Of a stretch of DNA of 64,000 nt, positions 10,465-22,500 are shown piece by piece. Both the position numbers and the translations under genes were made by a program. The notes under the pieces are model-generated. The model saw only the letters and a list, made by a program, of their open reading frames with translations, ran no database searches and was not told the origin of the DNA. Every line of letters begins with the position of its first letter. Positions within the stretch are counted from its first letter, which is position 1. The stretch is taken from contig NZ_NIBS01000004.1 in assembly GCF_002632465.1 (NCBI RefSeq), positions 158,068 to 222,067 on the forward strand, in the 5' to 3' direction. This DNA comes from Xenorhabdus budapestensis (GTDB taxonomy: Bacteria > Pseudomonadota > Gammaproteobacteria > Enterobacterales > Enterobacteriaceae).

Positions 10465-10780
10465 TAATTCTCGCCTGGTGTATTCGACAGATATTGGTCG
10501 TATTCAAGAAGAAAAAGTGGCATCTGTTCGTCCTAAAGGTGATGGTATCGTGCGTATTCAACGTCAAACCAGTGGGCGTAAAGGGAAAGGAGTTTGTGTG
10601 ATCACAGGTATTGATGTTGATGACCAAACGCTTGCCAAGCTAGCCGCAGAATTGAAGAAAAAATGTGGTTGTGGTGGCTCTGCTAAGGATGGTGAAATTG
10701 AAATCCAGGGTGATAAGCGTGATTTGCTGAAACAATTACTGGAAGCGAAAGGAATGAAAGTGAAATTAGCTGGTGGCTGA
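10457..10780 (+). CDS. yciH: SUI1/eIF1-family translation factor YciH
   Basis: Homologue of eukaryotic initiation factor 1. E. coli YciH helps discriminate initiation complexes and is non-essential. The ATG at 10,457 overlaps pyrF by 8 bp and gives 107 residues, beginning [12 protein letters not shown], collinear with the 108-residue E. coli protein. An open frame extends upstream to 10,364 but only inside pyrF. Motifs [15 protein letters not shown] and [20 protein letters not shown] are highly conserved. It is the last core gene before the accessory block. Confidence 0.95.
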   Translation: MDNNSRLVYSTDIGRIQEEKVASVRPKGDGIVRIQRQTSGRKGKGVCVITGIDVDDQTLAKLAAELKKKCGCGGSAKDGEIEIQGDKRDLLKQLLEAKGMKVKLAGG

Positions 10781-10810
10781 TTTAGTTTCTCATCCTCACC
10801 TGATACTCAT

Positions 10811-10857
10811 TTCATAAATTTCACAAGCTATGCAGTAAATTAACTGCGTAGCTTGTG
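10811..10857. repeat. 47-bp hairpin repeat, copy 1 (probable bidirectional terminator)
   Basis: A 15-bp stem (10,822-10,836 with 10,843-10,857, one mismatch) around the loop aaatta, preceded by ttcataaat. A second copy with the same loop, leader and largely the same stem lies at 43,660-43,707. Both sit between convergent genes, so termination is a likely function. Confidence 0.7.
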
Positions 10858-10866
10858 ATAATAGTC

Positions 10867-10950
10867 TATACCTGTCGTCTTTCAAGTTGCAGCTTTGTTG
10901 GCTGCGCTACTCTTTTTTCAACTATACCTCGGTCACCGTTTTTATAAACA
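10867..10950. repeat. Partial intergenic repeat, left-end type
   Basis: Begins tatacctgtcgtctttcaag, resembling the left end of the 7591-7722 element, but I find no matching right end. It lies between the convergent yciH and acylase genes. Probably a decayed copy. Confidence 0.4.
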
Positions 10951-10993
10951 TACAGCTCATCTACAGTAGGCTTTCTCAAATAACGTCCAGACA

Positions 10994-13444
10994 TTAATCT
11001 TTTAAAATCAGAAGACTATAATTTGGGTCTGAGATGATTTCTGATTCTTCAAATGGTAAATGTAACCATTGTTTAGCCTTATAGAAACGGGTGGAGTCAC
11101 TATAATGCGGCGAAGCAGGATCATCTGACAATGAGGTTAATAGTGAAGTATAAGCTTCTACTTTATTATTTGGAAAACCAATAAGCTGTAAGTAACTGTT
11201 GCCAAAGGTATCGAGTTTTGTATCATCGATCTTTTTTACACAAGCGATAGTGAAATACCCGATTTCATCACAGCCACCATATAAAGGAACACGATTATTT
11301 CCTCGCGATAAATATAAATAGTCACCCCGTTGTGCATTCAGTGATAATCCACGGTGATTTAAATCCAGCACAGTGGCTCCCAGTGCTTGCCGGAGTGTTT
11401 CTGTTATATCAGCATGCAGTTTACGTGGTGTATTTAATGGATCATTTTTGTTAAAGGGAATGGCAAATAAAATGTGATCCGGTAAATCCAGCAGACGATC
11501 CCAAACACCATCCCAAATATGTGCTCCTTGTGCGGTGATATTACCTTTATTATCCCAAGCCTTTAAAATATGGCAGGCTGTGGTTACATTAACTCGTTGC
11601 GGAGAGGAGTAGGTTATGTCATTCAGAGGGTCATGTTGTACATCGACCAGCGGTGAATGACAGGCTTTTTCTAACAGTTGGGATTTGAATAATTCAGCGG
11701 TCAAAACGCGACTGTTCAAAACCATTTTCTGGAGTACTTCATTATTGATGAATTTCCCCGGATATTGATCACGACCCTGTAAACGTTCTTGTACCATTAT
11801 ATGGCCTAAACGTGTACGCATACTGACAGGCTTATTACCATCGGGGCCAAAGATGACAGGATAACCCGTCAAGGGTGATTGGGGATTGGTAAGCCAATAA
11901 CTGTCGTTCATATTGGCGACATAGTCAGTGCGTAGCAAATTGGGCATTCGCGCTGGCCCTACAGCACCGGTTTGAACTGAGTCAGGGTCACTTTGCCAAT
12001 CGCAGAAACTGTGTGAACCGTCAAAAAATGGAATGCCCGGAGCCAATTGAGCAGCCAAGATTTGGCGGGATTTGGTGGTACAAATTTTCACTTGCTCTGG
12101 GGAAACATTAGGGACAGCCCCCATATCCGCATACCAGGCCTGATCATTGCCACGACCAACGGCGACGGTATTCACCCAGGGCATAGCCGCTTCTTGCTGT
12201 TGGATAGCAATAAATTCGTCAAGAGAACGAGATTGACCCCAGCGTAACCAGTTTCGCCATAAGCGGAAATTTTCTTGATTAATATCGCGAACTGCAAATG
12301 CTTTTTCTGTGTCCCAACGTAGCGGGGAAAGATTCACCAGTGGCCCATATTCTGACTTATACAATGTGCGAGTAACGGGAGTCAAAGCGCCAGAATCTTG
12401 TTTAACTTGAACTGTAATGATGTTGGCTTGCATTTTTATTTTTTTGCCATCACGGAGGTAACTTAATGGATCATCAGGTGCCAAACTGAGTTCATAAAAA
12501 CCCATGCGGGCTGCTACCGAATTGGTATGACTCCATGCAATATTATCGTTAAAGCCAATTTGGATAATGGGAATACCTAAAAACGACGCTCCGCTAACAT
12601 TGATTTCACCAGGGATTGTGAATTGAGCTTGGTAGAAACGGTCTGGGCCAAACCAAAACCAATGCGGGTTGCCAAATAATAGAGGGGAGTCTGAATTGGT
12701 AGCTTGTGTTCCAAATCCATAAACATTACTGCCAACGCCTCTACTTGCCAAACGGTTCAAATGAAATGAAGCTATCGACACTGGTGATTCTGGGGGTGAA
12801 ATATCTGTAGTTGATAATGTAGTGGGAGGTTGGGCACTGACAATATTAGTTAACATACGGGTATACCCTTCCGCGAATAAGACAGCGTACATACGTCGGT
12901 AAATATCCTGTTCACTGATTGGCTGTATCCAGGCTTTATTGCGGCAAGCGTGATGAGCAGTGTTATGAAGGGGTAATTCGTGCAGGTATCGGTTATAACC
13001 AGCCGTAAAGCCGGAAACAAGCTGTTTGACTTTTTCAGGTTGGGCTTGAATCATACGCTCCAGCATATCTTCTGAAAGAATATGGCGGTGATAAAAATCA
13101 GAATCCAGATTTTTCACTCTATCCGTTATCCCTTCATAAACCAGTGTGGCTTGTCCGCCAAAATATCGGGATCGTTCGCCACGATAAGTCAGCAAGGAAT
13201 CTGCTATAGTACAAAGGTTGTCCTGTGCCTGAACATAACCATAGCCATAACCTAATCCAACCCAATTTTTGGCTTTAATATGTGGAATGCCTAAACTGGT
13301 GCGACGTATTTCTGCATATTTATCCAAATGACTATTAGCTTGGGTCGTAGGAGTGTGATGCAGACAACCCGCCAATAAGCTTGAGCTAAAAATGAAGGTA
13401 AACATTTTAAGGCAGGATTTTATTCTTATCGTTTCAAATATCAT
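10994..13444 (-). CDS. Penicillin-acylase-family lipoprotein (PvdQ-like Ntn hydrolase)
   Basis: N-terminal-nucleophile amidohydrolase of the penicillin G acylase/AHL acylase/PvdQ family, made as one chain and self-cleaved into alpha and beta subunits. The 816 residues fit. The N-terminus has a lipoprotein signal with lipobox LLAGC (Cys27), so it is exported and lipid-anchored. The autocleavage site and nucleophile are visible at G238|S239-N240 in RGVGSNVYGFG, followed by NPHWFWFGPDRFYQ, GASFLGIPIIQIGFND and IAWSHTNS, all family hallmarks. It is co-directional with the three NRPS genes and starts 103 bp after the last one. PvdQ removes the fatty acyl chain from a pyoverdine precursor in the periplasm; an equivalent maturation role for the neighbouring peptide is inferred from position. 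Alternatives are AHL quenching or self-resistance. Confidence 0.85.
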   Translation of the reverse strand: MIFETIRIKSCLKMFTFIFSSSLLAGCLHHTPTTQANSHLDKYAEIRRTSLGIPHIKAKNWVGLGYGYGYVQAQDNLCTIADSLLTYRGERSRYFGGQATLVYEGITDRVKNLDSDFYHRHILSEDMLERMIQAQPEKVKQLVSGFTAGYNRYLHELPLHNTAHHACRNKAWIQPISEQDIYRRMYAVLFAEGYTRMLTNIVSAQPPTTLSTTDISPPESPVSIASFHLNRLASRGVGSNVYGFGTQATNSDSPLLFGNPHWFWFGPDRFYQAQFTIPGEINVSGASFLGIPIIQIGFNDNIAWSHTNSVAARMGFYELSLAPDDPLSYLRDGKKIKMQANIITVQVKQDSGALTPVTRTLYKSEYGPLVNLSPLRWDTEKAFAVRDINQENFRLWRNWLRWGQSRSLDEFIAIQQQEAAMPWVNTVAVGRGNDQAWYADMGAVPNVSPEQVKICTTKSRQILAAQLAPGIPFFDGSHSFCDWQSDPDSVQTGAVGPARMPNLLRTDYVANMNDSYWLTNPQSPLTGYPVIFGPDGNKPVSMRTRLGHIMVQERLQGRDQYPGKFINNEVLQKMVLNSRVLTAELFKSQLLEKACHSPLVDVQHDPLNDITYSSPQRVNVTTACHILKAWDNKGNITAQGAHIWDGVWDRLLDLPDHILFAIPFNKNDPLNTPRKLHADITETLRQALGATVLDLNHRGLSLNAQRGDYLYLSRGNNRVPLYGGCDEIGYFTIACVKKIDDTKLDTFGNSYLQLIGFPNNKVEAYTSLLTSLSDDPASPHYSDSTRFYKAKQWLHLPFEESEIISDPNYSLLILKD

Positions 13445-13520
13445 GTTTTTTTCTCAGTAATAGTAAAAACATCTCTTCATAGAAGGGGATATTATTTTTG
13501 GCGCAGCCAACCTGTTGTTA

Positions 13521-13541
13521 ACCACCTCCATAGGAGGTGGT
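13521..13541. terminator. Hairpin between the last NRPS gene and the acylase gene
   Basis: A perfect 9-bp inverted repeat (13,521-13,529 with 13,533-13,541) with a 3-nt loop, immediately downstream of the NRPS stop. There is no T-tract on the minus strand, so it may stabilise the mRNA end or attenuate rather than fully terminate before the acylase gene. Confidence 0.45.
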
Positions 13542-13547
13542 ATTCAG

Positions 13548-16500
13548 TTAATAATTCTCTTTTGCCGCCATAATGGCTTTCAATAAGGCCTGACCGACAT
13601 GTTTGATATGCGGCAACTTCATAATGGATTCATGAGAACCAACAACAGGAACAATAGAGAGCTGTTCTGATGGAATGACATCCTCCCACCCAAGAGCATA
13701 ACTATGCTGCTCATTTTGTTCTGTTGCCCTGAATAAGACGACATGAAGAGGTATTTCTGAAGCAATGTTTGTTGGGGCAGTATAGTGATAAGCCGCCACC
13801 GTAATATTATGATAAAGGCTCAGATAGTAGAGAATATTATCTGAAGGAATGTGAGGTGGTAGTAAATCGTTCTGCTGGGCAAAAGCCAGTAGAGCATTGT
13901 AGTCATGTTTATCTGTAATCCTTTGTAATTTCTCATCCATATGAAGGGAGATATCTGTCTCTTCCACCAGTAGATCATACAAAGTATTTTTTGCATTAAA
14001 TAATAATCCAGCCTGTTTATCTTCCTGAGTGAATGTATCTTGATAGCTAGCAACCGAATCAATTAATCCTATGAAATCGACAGTTTCTCCCTCGGCTATC
14101 AATTGATTAGCTATTTCATATGCAAGAGTTCCGCCGATTGACCATCCAGCAATCGTATAAGGTCCCGATATTTGGGCCTGACGAATAGAGGTAATATATT
14201 CTTTAGCCATTTCGCTAAATGTTAATTGAAGATTTTCATCTCCGAATCTGTCACTGGCGGTAATGCCATAAATTGTCATGTCTTGATCATGAATATGAGA
14301 AGCAAGATCATAGGCATAGTGGATGCCACCTCCTGCTGGATGGACAAGAAGCAGTGATGATTCACCTTTACCTTGGCGGATAGTGACTACATTTTTTTGC
14401 TGTTCCTGATGGCTACCAGATAAAAGCTGTTGGAGGTAACAGGCAAGTTTACTGATTGTTGGGTGAAGGAATAGATCTCGTATTGCTATGTTGATGTTTA
14501 AAGCCCGGCGTAAGCGTGCAACGATTTGCAATGTCAGTAGAGAGTGCCCACCGAGTTCGAAGAAATGATCATGCCGTCCAATGCGGTCTAATCCGAGGTT
14601 TTCTTGCCAAATTTCAGCAATAATGTTCTCTATTTCACCGGTAGGTGCTTCATAGTCTTGAGTAATCACGGCAGACGCATCTGGTGATGGCAAAGATTGG
14701 CGATCCAACTTACCATTTGGCGTTAGTGGGAATGAATCTAATGTTACAAAAGCATTAGGGATCATATAGTGGGGCAAACTGGTATGTAAAGTTTCCCGCA
14801 ATTGTTCCAGATTCAGAGTTATTTCTGGCTGCAAAACCAGATAAGCCACTAGACGCTTATCATGCATGATATCTTCACGCACCATCACAATCGCTTCTTG
14901 GATCTCAGAATAGGCAAGTAGTTTGGCTTCAATTTCACCCAGTTCAATTCGAAAACCACGGATCTTGACTTGAAAATCATTACGTCCGAGATAATCGATA
15001 GTACCATCAGGAAGCCAACGTCCTAAATCTCCTGTTTTATACATTCGTGCATCAACTTGCTCACTGAAAGGATTATGAACAAAACGTTCATTAGTAAGTT
15101 CTGGACGATTCAAATAACCGCGAGCCACTCCGATCCCTCCGATGTGAATTTCACCGATTACTCCAATGGGGACAGGCTGGTTGTGTTTATCAAGTAAATA
15201 AATTTGAGTATTGGCTATTGGACGACCAATCGTTATTTGAGATTTCGTGTGATGGTTGATTTGCTCCGCCAAAATGTTAGTGGATGCTGTTGACCAGATA
15301 GTTGTTTCTGTTGGTCCATACAGATTCCATAAGCTACTGACTTTTTGTTTTAAACGTTGTGCCAGTTCGTGAGATAACGCTTCACCCCCGCTTAATGCCT
15401 TGACGTTTGCACCTATCCATCCAGAATCAAGCAACATTCTCCAGGCAGTAGGTGTTGCCTGTACAATTTTGATGTTATGCAATGCAATTAATGCTGCCAA
15501 TTGTTCAGGATCTTTGGCTATTCGTGATGGCGCTAAGACAATACGGCTGCCGCTGAATAAGGGTAAATAAAGCTCCAGCCCGGCTATATCAAAACCAATG
15601 GTAGTGGAGAAGAGCATTGTGTCGTCGGTAGTAATTTGCAATATCTCTTGCATTGAAAGCAGCAGGTTAACCACACTAATATGTTCTATCATTACACCTT
15701 TGGGTAGTCCTGTTGAGCCGGAGGTATACAGTACATACGCTAGATTACGTGATGTAACTTCTAAATCAGAGGCTGACAAATTACAATCTGGCTGATTTCT
15801 GATCTTTGCTTGGTACTCGCTATCATCCAGTACCAATAAGGGAACTTCTGTATCGGAGAAACGAGCTTGCAGGGCATATTGGGTCAGTAATACTACAGGC
15901 CGGCTGTCTGACAGCATATAGGACAGTCGTTCAGTAGGATAGTCTGGATCAAGAGGAACATAACCCGCGCCTGCTTTCAATATGCCTAATAAGCCGATGA
16001 CCATATCCAGACTGCGCTCAACACAAATTGCTACCCGATCATCTGGACGTATACCAAGTTCAATTAAATAGTGCGCTAGCTGATTAGCTTTTCGGTTCAG
16101 TTCGTCGTAACACAATTGTTGATCGCCGTAAATTAAGGCGATAGCTGTAGGAGAATATTCCACTTGTTGCTCAAAGCGTTGGTGGATTAAATCATCTTGC
16201 GAATATGCAATATGAGTATTGTTGAATGTTTGCAAGAGTTGAATACGCTCTTCCTGTGGCAAAATGTTCAATTGTTGGCAGATATGTTCTGGTGAGTTTT
16301 GCAAAATCTCGACTAAGTCATATAGCACAGTGTGCATGAAGGCGTTAATCCGTTTGGGATCAAGGAATGATACACACTGCATAGTCAGCGTGAATCCCTG
16401 TCCAGTATCATCAACTGCCAAACTGAGTGGGTAGTTGGTACGTTCATTAGAACTTAACAGCTCGATACCTTCCTCAGCAGATCGCGTATTCTGGTCGTTA

Positions 16501-19500
16501 TCATTATTTGGACTGTGGCGATAATTCAACAGACTGTTAAACAGAGGTAAAGGTGCCTTGACGCCACTGCATTGTTGAGCCAATGAGAGTGGAGCTTGTT
16601 CGTGTTCCAATAATTCACTCAATACCTGGTAAGTTTGCTGAACAACTTGCTGCACAGTGAAACCACCTAATTTAATGCGGATGGGAAGTGTATTCATAAA
16701 CATACCGAGAGTTTTGTCTGAATTGACTACCCCCTGTAAACGTCCCAACAGCACAGTGCCAAAAACAACATCATCTCGTCCGCTGCATTGTGCCAGTACT
16801 TGTGCCCAGCCGACGTGGAACAGTACTGCTGCACTGACTCCTTGTTGTTGAGCACAATTTCGCAATGCTTGTGCCAGTGATGTTTCTAATTCGAATTCAG
16901 CTTCTGCGAACTGTTCACTGTTTTCGCCATGAACTTCCAACAAACCAAAAGGCAAAGTCGGTTCATCGACATCAGCTAAAAGCTGGCGGAAGTAAGCTTG
17001 GTGTTGCTCAAGAGGCACCATGCGGAGCTGGGCGATAAAGTTACGGTAAGGCAGAGGAGGGGGAAGTTGATTACCTTGCCCCAAGAGTATTGCCTGAATT
17101 TCATTGAATATGATTTCCAGTGAGTGATGATCACAAACCAGATGGTGATGTAGCAAGGCCAGCAACCATTTTCCGCTATGGGGATCTTTGGCAATGGTGG
17201 CTGATAATAATGGAGCCTGTGTGATATTCAGACGTATCAAATGTGGATCAGTATGATGGAGTAATTGCTGCTCAGCCTCACCTTCGGGTGACAATGTCAG
17301 TTCGGTAATAGGAAGATGTGCTTGACGATGAATAACTTGCACGGGTTCAGGAAGATCATTCCAATGAACCGCGCTACGTAAGATATCGTGACGGTTGATT
17401 ATCTGCTGTAGTGCTTGCAAAAATGTCTCCAGCCTCGCACGACAGTCAAAGGCTATCATCATATTGTCCAGATAAATGTCACCTTTTGTTTCCAGTAAAT
17501 GGTGAAACAGAATCCCTTCTTGTAATGGCCCCAATGGGTAAATATCTTGAATATTACTAACACCCCCAGCCGCGCTGGCAACGATTTGATCAATTTGCTC
17601 TTGTGTTAGTGACACCAATGGCAACATATCTGGTGTGATAGTTTGACTATCATTTGTGATCAGATTAGGTGGAATGATTTGTGCTGTAGAATCATCAGTG
17701 GTCTTATTAATTAGATGTTTTGCCATATCTGCTAAGACGGGAAATGAAAATACGGCACTGACTTGCAATGTAAAGCCGTGTTGGCGTAGTTGCTCTATTA
17801 GGCCAACGACCAGTAAAGAATGTCCTCCTAATTCAAAAAAGTTATCATGACGTCCTACCTGTTCCAGTTGTAGCAGATTTTGCCAGATAGTGGCTAATTG
17901 CTGTTCAGTTGTGTTGACAGGAGCTTGATATTCACGACTGATGACATCTGTGTGTTTAGGTGTTGGCAATGCCTTGCGATCTATTTTTCCATTTGGGGTA
18001 AGTGGAAAAGCATCCAATGTCACAAATATACTAGGCAGCATATATTCCATTAAATGTGTACCTAATTGCTCACGCAACTGAATGGCATCCGGCGTGATAT
18101 CTGACTGTGGAATAATGTAAGCTACCAGATTGGTATTACCGTCCTTTTCTTCACGCGCTATAACCACAGCATCTTTAACCCCCGGGCACGCCGCCAGCTG
18201 CGTTTCAATTTCCCCCAGTTCAATGCGGAATCCGCGGATCTTGACCTGAAAATCATTGCGCCCCAGATAGTGGATATTGCCCTCCGGCAGCCATTGCCCC
18301 AGATCCCCGGTCCGGTACATGCGTGCCCCCGGCTGGGCACTGAACGGATCACGGATAAACCGTTCGGCGGTCAGGTCAGGGCGGTGCAGGTAACCGCGGG
18401 CGACCCCCGCGCCCCCCACATAAATTTCCCCCGTGACCCCGACAGGCACCGGCTGGCCGTGTGCATCCAGGATATAGATTTTACTGTTGGCCAGCGGGCG
18501 GCCAATCGGGACGGCGGCCGTGAGAGCAGGCCTGTGCGGGGCCGGCCCGGCGTTATCCCCTGCCCAGGCGGTGGCCGTGACGGTGGTTTCCGTCGGCCCA
18601 TAGGCGTTAAGCCAGCGGCACGGCTGTGTCTCGGGTAACGCCTGCCACGTTTGTAAGTGGCGGGCCTCCACTTTTTCGCCGCCCACCGTCACCGTGCGTA
18701 AATAAGGGCTGAAAGGGCACCGGCCGGCGGCCAGCTCCTGCACCCACAGGTGCCAGAACGCCGCCGGCACATCCAGGGCGGTGATTTTCTGTGCGTGCAG
18801 AAACGCGCTAAATGCGCTGTCGGGGACTTGCAGGGCGTCGGGCCGCAGGATTAAGCTGGCCCCGGCGGCGAAGGTCGGGAAGATTTCCGAGACCGCGGTA
18901 TCAAATGCCACCGCGGTAAATTGCAACACCCGGTCGCGGGCGGTAAGGGGATTGGCCTGCAACTGCGCGGCGACAAAGCTTGTCACATTGCGGTGTTCAA
19001 TCATCACCCCTTTCGGTAACCCGGTTGAACCGGAGGTGTAAATCACGTAGGCCAGATGATGCGGCTGTAACCCCAGCCGGGCCGGGTCCGGGTTCTCCGC
19101 CGCAGACGTCTCAAGGGTGGCCTGCTGGCGGGCCTCATCCAGGCACCAGGTGGGCACGGCGGTGTCAGGCAGGTGCGGGTGTAAATGGGTTTGCGTCAGC
19201 AGTAAAACCGGTGCACTGTCTGACAGCAGATACGCCAGGCGTTCGCGCGGGTGGTCGGTGGCCAGCGGCACATAACCGGCCCCCGCTTTGAGGATAGCCA
19301 GCAGGCCAATCATCAGCGTTACGCTGCGCTCGGCGTAAATTGCCACCCGGTCATCGGGCCGCACGCCGGCGGCTATCAGGGCATGGGCCAGCTGATTGGC
19401 GCGCCGGTTGAGCGCGGCGTAACTGAGTGACGTGTCGCCCCAGACCAGGGCGGTGGCCGCCGGGGTGCGGGCGGCCTGCTGCTCAACAGCCTGGTGCAGC

Positions 19501-22500
19501 AGGCCGGCCGGCGCTGCCGTGACCGCCGCCGGATTAAAGGCCACCAGTAACCGGGTACGCTCCTCGTCCGGTAAGATAGTCAGGGACCGGATAGCGCGGG
19601 CCGGGGCGGTGTGCAGGGCGCTCACCAGCTGGCTTAATGCCGACACCATATAGTGATTAATGCGGGCCGGATTCAGGTGCTGCGGGCACTGGGCGGTTAA
19701 CGCAAACCCGTCCTCAAAGGCATCCACATCCAGCGATAACGGGTAGTTGCTGTGTTCTTCATCGGAAAGAACCTGGATCCCGGCCCAGGCCGGCGAGGCG
19801 GCGGGCCCGGGGTCCCGCTGGCTGTGGCGGAAATTGAGTAAGCTGCTGAAGAGGGGCTGCGGGGCCGGAATGCCGCTGCACCGCTGCGCCAGGGCCAGCG
19901 GCGTTTGCTCGTGCGCCAGCAGGGCACTGAGCTGCTGATGGGTGGCCTGTACCGTTTGCTGCACCGTGCGATCCTGGAGCGCAATACGGACCGGCAGGGT
20001 ATTGATCAGCATGCCGAATATCTGAGCCGTCCCGGCCCCGCCCTGCAAGCGCCCGAGTAACACTGTGCCGAACACAATATCGTCCTGCCCGCTGCACAGC
20101 GCCAGCACCTGGGCCCAGGCGACATGGAACAAGACCGCGGCGCTGACCCCCTGCTGGCGGGCACACGCGGTTATCTGCTGGCTGAGCGCGTTATCCAGCG
20201 GCATCACGGCTTCGGTGATATCGGCAGGGAGGTTTTGGGTGTCGGCCAGGCCGAACGGCAGGGTGGGCTCTGCCACATCCCCCAGCAGCTGCCGGAAGTA
20301 AGCCTGGTGGGTTTCAGCCGGCACTGCCCGGGTTTGGGCAATAAAGTGCCGGTAAGGCAGTGACGGGGGCAGCGTGTCGCCCTGGCCGGCGAGCAGCGCC
20401 TGCATCTCACTAAAGATGATGTCCAGGGACAGGTGATCACACACCAGGTGATGGTGTTGCAGGGCCAGAAGCCAGTGGGCGCTGCCGGGCTCTTGCGCGA
20501 AGGTGGCGGCTAATAACGGGGCCCGGGTGATATCCAGGCGGGTCAGGCGGGTGTCCGTCAGGCGGCGTAACTGCTGTTCGGCTGCCTCCCCGGGGGCCAG
20601 CACGGTTTCGGTCCGGGGCAGGGGGGCCTGGCGGTACACCACCTGCACGGGCTCGGGCAAGCCCTGCCAGTGGACCGCACTGCGCAAAATATCATGGCGG
20701 TCGATCACCTGTTGCAGGGCCTGTAAGAACGCCTCCAGCCGCGGGCGGCTGTCGAAGCGGATAAACTGGCGGTCCAGGTAGGTGTCGCCGCGGGTTTCCA
20801 GTAAATAATGGAATAAAATCCCTTCCTGCAAGGGCCCGAGGGGATACATGTCTTGCACATTGCGCGCGCCGCCGGCGACCCGGGCGATGACCGGGTCAAT
20901 CTGGGCCTGGGTCAGGGTCAGCAGCGGTAACATCGCCGGGGTGATGGCCGGGCAGTCCGGCGGGATCAGGCTGGCGGGCACGTCCGGGACGGGGCTGTCC
21001 GCCGGTTCATGGGTCAGCTGTTGGGCCATGGCGGCCAGGGTCGGGGCGGCAAACACGGCGCTGACCGGCAGGGTCCAGTGGTGCTGGCGCAGCTGCTCTA
21101 TCAGGGTGACCACCAGCAACGAATGCCCGCCCAGTTCAAAGAAATTATCGTGGCGGCCGACCTGGGCCAGCCGGAGCAGGGCTTGCCAAATCGCGGCCAG
21201 TTGCCGCTCGGCCCCGCCCTGCGGGGCGACATAGTCCCGGCTGACACGGGCGGCCCGGTCCGGGGCCGGTAAAGCCCGGCGATCGATTTTGCCGCTCGGG
21301 TTAAGCGGGAAGGCATCCAGGGTCACGAAGGCACTGGGGATCATATAGCTGGCCAGGTGCTGGCTGAGCTGGTCCCGCAGGCGGGTGGCATCCAGCGGCC
21401 GGGGGGCGTCGGGGACTAAATACGCGACCAGCCGTTTATCCCCGGGGTCATCTTCCCGGACGATAACCAGGGCGTCCTTCACCCCGGGACACGCCACCAG
21501 CTGCGTTTCGATTTCGCCCAGTTCAATGCGGAATCCGCGGAGTTTGACCTGAAAATCATTGCGCCCCAGGTAATGGATAGTGCCCTCCGGCCGCCAGTAA
21601 CCCAAATCCCCGGTGCGGTACATCCGGGCGGCCGGCTCAGGGCGGAAGGGATCGGGCAGGAACCGTTCGGCGGTCAGGTCAGGGCGGTGCAGGTAGCCGC
21701 GGGCCACCCCCTCGCCGCCGATATAGAGCTCGCCGGTGACCCCGACAGGCACGGGCTGCCCCTGGGGGTCCAGGATATAGACGGTGGTATTGGCCATCGG
21801 CCGGCCGATGGGAATATCGTCAGCGGGCGCGGGATGGCCGGGCTCATAAGGGCAGGCGGTGGCATTGACGGTGGTTTCGGTCGGGCCGTAAATATTAATC
21901 CAGCGGCAGGCCTGGGTCGCCGGGCTGGCTAACCAGGCTTGCAGGTGGCGCACTTCCGCCTTTTCGCCGCTGGCGGCCACGGAGCGCAGGGCGGGCGGGG
22001 GCCCGCTGTGCCCTGCCCGGACTTCCTGGGCCCAGAGATGCCAGAACGCGGTGGGCAAATCGACCACCGTGATGTGATGCTTGTGCAGAAAGGCCATAAA
22101 GTCGGTATCCGGCACTTTAAGGCGGGCCGGGCGCAAGACCAGGGTGGCACCCACCGCCAGGGTGGGAAAGATTTCCGCCACGGAATTATCAAACCCGAAG
22201 GAAGCGAATTGCAGCACCCGGTCACGCGGCGTCAGGGCGGTGAGCTGGATTTGCGCCTGAATAAAATTGACGACCTGCCGGTGCTCAATCATCACCCCTT
22301 TCGGCAGGCCGGTCGAGCCGGAGGTATACAGCACATACGCCAGATTGGCGGGCGTGAGGCCGGAGACGGTGATTGGAATATTGTCTTGAGGCTGACTGGC
22401 GAGGTGCGTGTGATGGTCTGCGCTGTCCAGTACCCAAAGGGGCAGGTCAGTGTTGGCCAGGCGGGCGCTCAGATGACGCTGGGTCAGTACCAGGACCGGC

